From: an uncultured Eubacteriales bacterium
GTDB lineage: Bacteria > Bacillota_A > Clostridia > Oscillospirales > Oscillospiraceae
Reading direction: 5' to 3'
Assembly (NCBI GenBank): GCA_900319835.1
Contig: ONPY01000076.1
Span: forward strand, 1-12,045
Length of the DNA: 12,045 nt
The notes under the pieces were generated by a model. It was not told where the DNA came from. It worked only from the letters and a program-made list of their open reading frames with translations, and made no database searches. Positions within the stretch are counted from its first letter, which is position 1, and the number at the start of each line of letters is the position of its first letter. This document shows positions 6,905-12,045 of the stretch, piece after piece. The position numbers were made by a program, and so were the translations under genes.

Positions 6905-8869
6905 TCAGGATTTGCCGCGCAGACGGATGATTTCGTCACGCAGCTGGGCCGCGATCTCGTATTCAAGCATTTCGGCGGCCTTGCGCATCTTGCTCTCCAG
7001 AGATGCGATCAGCTCTTTGCGCTCGCGCTCGGTCATCTTCACGCCGTTGGCTTTGAGCTTGGGCGCTGCATCCGTGGAGATCTCGATCAGATCGCGCACG
7101 CTCTTGGTGATCGTCTTGGGTACGATGCCGTTTGCCTCGTTATAGGCCTTCTGCTTCCGCCGGCGGCGGTCCGTCTCCTGGATGCAGGCCCGCATGGAGG
7201 GCGTAACGGTATCGGCGTACATGATGACGATGCTGTCCGCGTTTCTCGCGGCGCGCCCTACGGTCTGGATCAGACTTGTCTCACTGCGCAGAAAACCCTC
7301 CTTGTCCGCGTCCAGGATGGCCACCAGACCGACTTCCGGGATGTCCAGGCCCTCGCGCAGCAGGTTGATGCCCACCAGTACGTCAAATTCCCCTAAACGC
7401 AGATCGCGGATGATCTCCATGCGCTCGATGGTGTGGATGTCGTGGTGCATATACCGGCAGCGGATGCCGGCGCCGGTGAGGTAGGCGGAAAGATCTTCCG
7501 CCATTTTCTTGGTCAACGTGGTCACAAGACTCCGCTGGCCTTTGGCGATCTTGTCGTTGATCTCTCCGATCAGATCGTCGATCTGCCCCTCCACGGGGCG
7601 CACAAAGATCTCGGGATCCAACAGGCCTGTGGGCCGAATGATCTGCTCGGCAATCTGCCCGGCGCGCTCACGCTCATACTCGCCGGGGGTGGCGGAGACG
7701 TAGACGCGCTGGTGGATGCGCTGGGTAAACTCCTCAAACTTCAAGGGGCGGTTGTCAAAAGCCGAGGGGAGACGAAAGCCGAACTCCACAAGGGATTCCT
7801 TCCTCGCCCGATCGCCGCGGTACATGGCCCGCACCTGCGGCAGCGTCACATGGCTCTCGTCCACAAACAGCAGGAAGTCCTTGGGGAAATAGTCCAGCAG
7901 CGTCATGGGTGGACTGCCCGGCGCGCGGTTGGAGATCACACGGGAATAGTTCTCAATCCCGGTGCAATAGCCCAGCTCCTGCATCATCTCAATATCATAA
8001 TCCGTACGCTGACGGATCCGCTGCGCCTCGAGCAGCTTACCGTTATCGGTAAAATACTTGACCCGCTCGTCACACTCCTGGCGGATGCGGCAGATGGCGT
8101 CGGCCATTTTCTCCTTTGTTGTCACATAGTGGCTGGCGGGATATATGGCGGCGTGGTTGAGATAGCGGGTGGCAGTGCCGGTGACGACATTGATCTCGCT
8201 GATGCGGTCCACCTCGTCCCCAAAAAACTCCACGCGGATGGCCTTATCGGTGGAGTACGCAGGAAAGATTTCCACCGTGTCGCCCCGCACGCGGAACATG
8301 TTGCGCTCAAAGGCGATGTCGTTTCGCTCGTACCGGATCTCCACCAGTTTTTTTAAGAGCTCGTCAAAGCTCCTTGTCTGGCCGGGCCTGAGCGAAATGA
8401 CCATGTTGGCATAGTCGATGGGGTCGCCCAGGCCGTAAATACAGGAGACGGAGGAGACCACGATCACATCCCGTCTCTCAAACAGGCTGGACGTGGCGCT
8501 GTGGCGCAGGCGCTCGATCTCATCGTTGATGGCGCAGTCTTTCTCGATAAAGGTATCGGTATGGGGAATATACGCCTCAGGCTGATAGTAGTCGTAATAG
8601 CTGACAAAATACTCCACGGCATTTTCCGGGAAAAACTCCTTGAACTCGCTGCAAAGCTGGGCGGCCAGCGTTTTGTTGTGCGCCAGAACCAGTGTCGGCC
8701 GGTTCAAGCGGGCGATGACGTTTGCCATGGTGAAGGTCTTGCCGGAGCCGGTAACGCCCAGAAGCACCTGCTCGTCTATTCCGTTTTCAATGCCCGTGAC
8801 CAGGCTGTCGATGGCCTCGGGCTGGTCGCCCATAGGCTGATAGGGCGATACCAGTTTAAAGCTGTCCAT
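6905..8869 (-). CDS. uvrB: UvrABC system protein B
   Basis: UvrB is the damage-verifying helicase-like subunit of nucleotide excision repair; it takes DNA from UvrA and recruits UvrC. From the start chosen here it has 654 residues, the usual length. Features are Walker A GVTGSGKT (38-45), the beta-hairpin region with [20 protein letters not shown] (91-110), the Walker B box DESH (337-340), motif [11 protein letters not shown] (535-543), and a C-terminal UVR domain (about 613-650) that binds UvrC. An in-frame ATG at 8884 would add five residues but has no ribosome binding site and lies very near the predicted transcript start. The ATG at 8869 has GGAG 5 nt upstream and gives the normal beginning [12 protein letters not shown]. 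It heads the five-gene repair/translation unit. uvrA is not adjacent. Confidence 0.97.
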   Translation of the reverse strand: MDSFKLVSPYQPMGDQPEAIDSLVTGIENGIDEQVLLGVTGSGKTFTMANVIARLNRPTLVLAHNKTLAAQLCSEFKEFFPENAVEYFVSYYDYYQPEAYIPHTDTFIEKDCAINDEIERLRHSATSSLFERRDVIVVSSVSCIYGLGDPIDYANMVISLRPGQTRSFDELLKKLVEIRYERNDIAFERNMFRVRGDTVEIFPAYSTDKAIRVEFFGDEVDRISEINVVTGTATRYLNHAAIYPASHYVTTKEKMADAICRIRQECDERVKYFTDNGKLLEAQRIRQRTDYDIEMMQELGYCTGIENYSRVISNRAPGSPPMTLLDYFPKDFLLFVDESHVTLPQVRAMYRGDRARKESLVEFGFRLPSAFDNRPLKFEEFTQRIHQRVYVSATPGEYERERAGQIAEQIIRPTGLLDPEIFVRPVEGQIDDLIGEINDKIAKGQRSLVTTLTKKMAEDLSAYLTGAGIRCRYMHHDIHTIERMEIIRDLRLGEFDVLVGINLLREGLDIPEVGLVAILDADKEGFLRSETSLIQTVGRAARNADSIVIMYADTVTPSMRACIQETDRRRRKQKAYNEANGIVPKTITKSVRDLIEISTDAAPKLKANGVKMTERERKELIASLESKMRKAAEMLEYEIAAQLRDEIIRLRGKS

Positions 8870-8874
8870 AGTCG

Positions 8875-8878
8875 CTCC
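8875..8878 (-). promoter_or_regulatory. Ribosome binding site deciding the uvrB start
   Basis: GGAG on the minus strand ends 5 nt before the ATG at 8869. It lies inside the five-codon extension that the upstream ATG (8884) would create, so initiation at 8869 is favoured. Confidence 0.7.
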
Positions 8879-8897
8879 GATCATATGTATTCATAAT

Positions 8898-8926
8898 ATT
8901 ATATCATACGGAGCTTCGTTTCACAA
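8898..8926 (-). promoter_or_regulatory. Promoter of the uvrB-polA-rimI-tsaD-radC unit
   Basis: On the minus strand, -35 TTGTGA (8926-8921) and a perfect -10 TATAAT (8903-8898) are 17 bp apart. The predicted start is near 8891. The spacer contains an imperfect palindrome, ACGGAGCTTCGT on the + strand (8908-8919, 10 of 12 bases symmetric), which could be an operator. I see no GAAC-N4-GTTC word, so a Bacillus-type LexA (SOS) box is not evident. Confidence 0.85.
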
Positions 8927-8952
8927 GGGATTGTGCGCGCTTTTCAATTGTC

Positions 8953-8984
8953 AAAAGGAGTCGGAGCTTGTGTGCTCCGACTCT
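8953..8984 (-). terminator. Rho-independent terminator after the SLH protein gene
   Basis: GAGTCGGAGC (8958-8967) and GCTCCGACTC (8974-8983) form a perfect 10-bp stem with a 6-nt loop. On the minus strand it is followed by CTTTTG. It lies 9 bp after the stop of the SLH gene and separates it from the uvrB promoter. Confidence 0.85.
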
Positions 8985-8992
8985 CTCTGACA

Positions 8993-9865
8993 TCACTCCG
9001 CAAACGCCGCCGCGGCTTCCAGCATCAGGGCAGCCTCCTCTCGTGTCAAAAGCGAATTGCCTGGTGCTGAGCTGCATGGTACGCCCACTGCCTGCAGATT
9101 CATGCAGGCCCGTAATGTCGCGTCCTCGCCGCTTGCGGTCTCTGGGTACAGATTCAGGATTGTGTTGAGGATCACCACCGCCTCGGCGGTATCAATGGGC
9201 TCGCTGCTTTGAAAACGTTCAACATGGGCAAGCCCCTGCAGAGATGCGCTGGCCACAACCTCTCTCATCCAGTCGGGCAGAGACGCATCGTCCGCGCATC
9301 CACTGCGCATAACCCCCTGCAGAAGAGGCTTTTTGGCGGCGAGCATACAGACAGAGAGAAACTCGCCCCGTGTCATGGGTTTATCCGGCTGGAAGCAGTA
9401 GTGTCCGCCGATGCTCTCGCCTACAAAGTACCCGCGTTCAGCCAGCGAGATCGCGGCGTATTCTCCTTGCCTTCCCTGCATATCCTCGTACCAGACCGGG
9501 GTCTTCTGCTTTTCAATCCGGATGAGCACAGTCGCCTCCTGGGAGAGATTTCCCTCTGCATCCTGGGCCTTATAGCCGAAATAGTCTCGCCCCTTCTTGT
9601 TGTAATAGGGAGAATAGACAAAGCTCCCATCCTCTTCCAACTGTACATCGCCTTTGGTCGGCGGCGTGGTGATCTGAAAACGTACTTCTCCCCCGTCCGG
9701 ATCGTATGCCGAGAGTCTTCCGCCCACCGAGATATGCCGGTACGTCTTCAGTTCCAGATTTTCCGCAATGGGCGCGGTACCTTCAGCCATTGCCGGTGTC
9801 ACCAGATTGAGACAGAGCAACAGCATCAAGAGACATGCCGCCGCGGAGATGATCATCCTTCTCAA
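8993..9865 (-). CDS. Secreted Ig-like / SLH-domain protein
   Basis: The predicted product has 290 residues. A signal peptide (1-27) has a twin-arginine-like n-region (MRRM), a long leucine-rich core and the cleavage site TPAMA. Residues 33-119 form one Ig/cadherin-like module of the tandem-95 type, with AYDPDGGEVRF, GSFVYSPYYNKKGRDYFGY and a closing beta strand. From about 123 to the end are SLH-like repeats: the clearest (134-178) has FQPDKPMTRGEF, then a weaker one near 198-240 with WMREVVASASLQGLA, and a degenerate one ending TREEAALMLEAA. SLH repeats usually anchor proteins to pyruvylated cell wall polymers. The start is taken as TTG at 9865 because GGAGG lies 7 nt upstream; the in-frame ATG at 9856 is too far from it. 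Its role is unknown. It is transcribed alone, divergently from the PAP2 gene. Confidence 0.82.
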   Translation of the reverse strand: MRRMIISAAACLLMLLLCLNLVTPAMAEGTAPIAENLELKTYRHISVGGRLSAYDPDGGEVRFQITTPPTKGDVQLEEDGSFVYSPYYNKKGRDYFGYKAQDAEGNLSQEATVLIRIEKQKTPVWYEDMQGRQGEYAAISLAERGYFVGESIGGHYCFQPDKPMTRGEFLSVCMLAAKKPLLQGVMRSGCADDASLPDWMREVVASASLQGLAHVERFQSSEPIDTAEAVVILNTILNLYPETASGEDATLRACMNLQAVGVPCSSAPGNSLLTREEAALMLEAAAAFAE

Positions 9866-9872
9866 AATCAAA

Positions 9873-9877
9873 CCTCC
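9873..9877 (-). promoter_or_regulatory. Ribosome binding site favouring a TTG start for the SLH protein
   Basis: GGAGG on the minus strand is 7 nt before TTG at 9865-9863, an ideal spacing. The next ATG (9856) would be 16 nt away. The 46-residue region further upstream has no signal-peptide logic and covers the promoter area. Confidence 0.6.
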
Positions 9878-9932
9878 CTGTTTCTTGTTGCTTCTAGTAT
9901 CTGCAAAAACAGGGGATGTATGCAAATACAGG

Positions 9933-9962
9933 TAGACTTTCCCGGGGATTTTGTGGTAGAAT
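9933..9962 (+). promoter_or_regulatory. Probable promoter of the PAP2 gene
   Basis: TAGACT (9933-9938) and TAGAAT (9957-9962) are 18 bp apart; the first matches the -35 consensus at four of six bases and the second is one base off the -10 consensus. The start would fall near 9969, about 28 nt before the ATG. The 131-bp gap it lies in also has to serve the divergent SLH gene, whose own -10 I can place only weakly (GATACT on the minus strand near 9900). Confidence 0.5.
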
Positions 9963-9996
9963 ACGGGCACCACGTTATGAAACAGGAGTACCATCT

Positions 9997-10623
9997 ATGG
10001 AAATGACCGCCTCTGCACTGTGGATCAATCAAACCTTTGCCGCCTTTGACACAGGCATTACCACCGCCGTTCACAAGCTCTATGACCTGGCCGGCGGCTT
10101 CTTTACCCCCTTCTTTGAGCTGGTCTCTCTTTTTGGGAAGGCGGGCATCTTTTTGATTCTGCTCTCGCTTGCCCTGCTGATTTACAAGCCCACCCGCCGC
10201 TTTGGAACCGCCATGCTGCTGGGCGTCACCATCGGCGCAATCTTCACCAATCTCTGCCTCAAGGTCTTTATCGCCCGTCCCCGACCCTATGCCGATGAGA
10301 GCAGTCTCTTCCATCAGCTATGGCTGCTCGTTGGGCAAAACATTGAAAGCGACAAGAGCTTCCCCTCCGGCCACACTACGGCGGCCTTTGCCACTATGAC
10401 GCCTGCCTTTATTCTCGGCAAACCCAGAGTCAAATGGGCGGCGGTGATCTTTGCTGTGCTGATGGGAATTGCACGGATCTATCTGGTGGTTCACTACCCC
10501 AGCGATGTGCTGGCCGGCATGATTGTCGGTATCTTCGCCGGGTGCATTGCCGTGCTGATTGCCCAGAAGCTCCCGCGGAAGTGGTATCGCTGGGACGTTT
10601 TGGAAAAGAAGCGCGCTGTTTAA
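9997..10623 (+). CDS. PAP2 superfamily membrane phosphatase
   Basis: This 208-residue integral membrane protein has about five hydrophobic segments (near 33-45, 50-63, 70-87, 147-165 and 171-190). The three PAP2 phosphatase motifs are intact: K89-x6-R96-P97, PSGH at 123-126, and R160-x5-H166-x3-D170, where the usual Ser before Arg160 is Ala. Such enzymes hydrolyse lipid phosphates or pyrophosphates at the outer membrane face. In Gram-positive bacteria the common roles are recycling undecaprenyl pyrophosphate (BcrC-like) or dephosphorylating phosphatidylglycerophosphate; the sequence alone does not separate them. The ATG at 9997 has GGAG 8 nt upstream, so the longer open frame from 9916 is not used. 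Its gene converges on rqcH with a shared hairpin. Confidence 0.9.
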   Translation: MEMTASALWINQTFAAFDTGITTAVHKLYDLAGGFFTPFFELVSLFGKAGIFLILLSLALLIYKPTRRFGTAMLLGVTIGAIFTNLCLKVFIARPRPYADESSLFHQLWLLVGQNIESDKSFPSGHTTAAFATMTPAFILGKPRVKWAAVIFAVLMGIARIYLVVHYPSDVLAGMIVGIFAGCIAVLIAQKLPRKWYRWDVLEKKRAV

Positions 10624-10638
10624 AACAGTGCATACTGC

Positions 10639-10672
10639 GAAACGCGGTCGGCTAGATAGCCGACCGCGTTTC
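10639..10672. terminator. Bidirectional terminator between PAP2 gene and rqcH
   Basis: GAAACGCGGTCGGCT (10639-10653) and its exact complement AGCCGACCGCGTTTC (10658-10672) form a 15-bp perfect stem with a 4-nt AGAT loop. It starts 15 bp after the PAP2 stop and ends 2 bp before the rqcH stop. The arms end in TTTC, giving a short U run on either transcript. Confidence 0.85.
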
Positions 10673-10674
10673 GT

Positions 10675-12045
10675 TCACTTGATTTGCAGTTTCCGAACCA
10701 GCTCCTCGTCGCTTTGGACGGTGATGGTTTTATAATCGGTATAAATCACCTTTCCAGGCAAAGCTCCGGATGGCTTGCGAACAAAGCGCAGCATGGTGTA
10801 ATCCACCGGGATCTTCCCACCGCCGCGGCCCTGGGAATAGTATGCCGCGATGACGGCCGCCTGCTCGATGGCGGTCTGGCTGGGAGGCTCCCCTTCGCAG
10901 CGGATCAGTACATGGCTGCCGTGGATCTGCTGGGTGTGCAGCCAGTAGTCGGTGCGCCTGCCGAGTTTGGTCGTCAGCTCGTCGTTTTGCAGGTTGCTCC
11001 GTCCCACCAGGATCTCAAAGCCATCCTCGCTGCGAAAACGGAGCGGGGCCTGCGCTCTGCCCCGGTCCGGCTTTTTGCTCTTGCCCTGGCGGATAATCCC
11101 GGTTTCCACCAATTCCCGCCGGAGATCGGCCAGATCTTTCTCGGACTCCGCCTCCCCGATCAGCGCCAGGACGCTGTTGAGATAGTCGAGCTTCGTCTCA
11201 CCCTCCCGGATCAGGTGATCCAGATGTTCACGGGCGGCCTTCAGCTTGGCGTACTGCTTATAGAGCGCCGCCGCGTTCTGTTGGGGACTCTTCAGGGGGT
11301 CCAGCGGGACTTCGATTTCAGGGCAGTCAGGCTCGTAGTAATCCTGACAGCGCAGGACCCTGTCCCCTTTTCGAATGCGGTAGAGGTTTGCCGTGATCAG
11401 CTCCGCCGTTTTCCGCACGGTGTCGCGCTCCTCAGTGCGCTGGTACTCCTCGCGCTGCCCGGCCAGCTTACGCTGCTGGCGGTCTCGCAGGGTTCTTACA
11501 GTCTTGTTCAGCTCGTGCGCGCGGCGCTGCTGCTGAGCCAGCCTGTCCCGGCCGGTGTAATAGCGATCCAACAGCTCAGAGAAGCTCTCTGGGCACTCTC
11601 GACGAACCTCCGATCCATACTGTCTGAGATCCATGAAGCTGAAATCCAGAGGCTTTTGATCGTCATAAAAGAGGTAAGGCTGCAATTCCCCGGCCTGTAC
11701 ACTCTCTGTAAAGGCGTCCAGAAGCGGGCCAAGCATCGCGTAGTCGCCGCCGCAGCGAAAAGCCAGTTCCCGGCAGATCAACGGGGAGAGTCCCGCAAAA
11801 GTATCCAGCAGCCATTTTTCAATTGGTTTGTCCCGATCTGCGCTGTGTAGTAAAGCACGCTGTTCATCTGCGCTCGTGGCAAGCAGCGCAGGCTTGCTTT
11901 GGGCTGGCGGCATGCGGTAGATCATCCCGGGCAGAAGAGTTCTGAGCGCATCGCCGCCGAAGTCCATCCGCCGCATACAGTCCAGAACGCGCCCATCGTG
12001 GTCGACCAGCACCAGATTGGAGCTGCGTCCCATCATCTCCACAAT
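10675..12045 (-). CDS. rqcH: RqcH (Rqc2/NFACT) ribosome quality control protein, 5' end outside the window
   Basis: 456 residues are visible; the family is about 570 long, so roughly the first 110-120, including the N-terminal catalytic-looking DR motif, lie beyond the right edge. Visible parts are the end of the NFACT-N domain (MMGRSSNLVLVD at the edge), a long charged helical middle (about 155-310) fitting the coiled-coil M domain, and NFACT-R/DUF814 (about 333-443). The last has GFEILVGRSN, DYWLHTQQIHGSHVLI, VDYTMLRFVRKPSGALPG and YTDYKTITV. The family usually has PGSHV where this has HGSHV. RqcH binds stalled 50S-peptidyl-tRNA complexes and adds alanine tails that mark the chain for degradation. 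Older annotations call it fibronectin-binding protein A. The window end, not a mutation, truncates it. Confidence 0.94.
   Translation of the reverse strand: MVEMMGRSSNLVLVDHDGRVLDCMRRMDFGGDALRTLLPGMIYRMPPAQSKPALLATSADEQRALLHSADRDKPIEKWLLDTFAGLSPLICRELAFRCGGDYAMLGPLLDAFTESVQAGELQPYLFYDDQKPLDFSFMDLRQYGSEVRRECPESFSELLDRYYTGRDRLAQQQRRAHELNKTVRTLRDRQQRKLAGQREEYQRTEERDTVRKTAELITANLYRIRKGDRVLRCQDYYEPDCPEIEVPLDPLKSPQQNAAALYKQYAKLKAAREHLDHLIREGETKLDYLNSVLALIGEAESEKDLADLRRELVETGIIRQGKSKKPDRGRAQAPLRFRSEDGFEILVGRSNLQNDELTTKLGRRTDYWLHTQQIHGSHVLIRCEGEPPSQTAIEQAAVIAAYYSQGRGGGKIPVDYTMLRFVRKPSGALPGKVIYTDYKTITVQSDEELVRKLQIK

Noticed and set aside
5763..7145. Long + strand open frame (460 codons) opposite polA and uvrB
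   Set aside because: It is antisense to two clear conserved genes, has no recognisable domain, and such frames are expected opposite G+C-rich genes.
9866..9994. N-terminal extension of the SLH protein (start at 9994)
   Set aside because: It would place over 40 residues ahead of a clear signal peptide and cover the divergent promoter region; GGAGG points to TTG at 9865.
10684..11850. 388-codon + strand frame opposite rqcH
   Set aside because: It mirrors the codon pattern of rqcH and has no start signal or known motif.

Overview
The window looks like chromosomal DNA from a gut-type clostridium (Bacillota, Clostridia; most like the Oscillospiraceae, genus not resolvable by eye). The reasons are moderately high G+C coding DNA with AT-rich gaps, Gram-positive-style GGAGG ribosome binding sites, TTG starts, a family A DNA polymerase without proofreading residues, an RqcH/NFACT protein and an SLH-domain exported protein. 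The content is mostly housekeeping. I found no phage, transposon, CRISPR array or obvious defence locus.

Layout. (1) Positions 127-1489, + strand: a two-gene operon with its own promoter and terminator. It encodes a small cysteine-rich C_GCAxxG_C_C protein and a COG1237-type metallo-beta-lactamase-fold hydrolase, overlapping by 4 bp. (2) 1499-1783, - strand: a tRNA-Thr(CGU) gene with a clear promoter, an encoded CCA end and a terminator, followed by about 40 codons that look like the tail of a lost gene. (3) 1784-2169: an AT-rich gene-free gap holding a tight cluster of DnaA-box-like 9-mers. (4) 8926-2170, - strand: one tightly packed unit, uvrB-polA-rimI-tsaD-radC, driven by a near-consensus promoter before uvrB. 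Gaps between genes are 11-14 bp, with a 1-nt overlap between polA and rimI. (5) 8953-9865, - strand: a secreted protein with one Ig-like module and SLH-like repeats, with its own terminator. (6) 9933-10672, + strand: a PAP2 membrane phosphatase, divergent from (5). (7) 10675 to the right edge, - strand: the C-terminal four fifths or so of an RqcH (Rqc2/NFACT) ribosome quality control protein. It converges on the PAP2 gene across a 15-bp-arm hairpin that can serve both strands.

How the genes work together. The five-gene unit joins nucleotide excision repair (UvrB makes the damage complex, Pol I fills the gap) with translation-linked genes (RimI acetylates ribosomal protein S18; TsaD makes t6A on tRNAs that read ANN codons). 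The tRNA-Thr gene lying beyond it would itself be a t6A substrate, which may be coincidence. RqcH adds a further translation function. The first operon is the least understood part: a putative redox or metal protein tied translationally to a metallohydrolase of unknown substrate.
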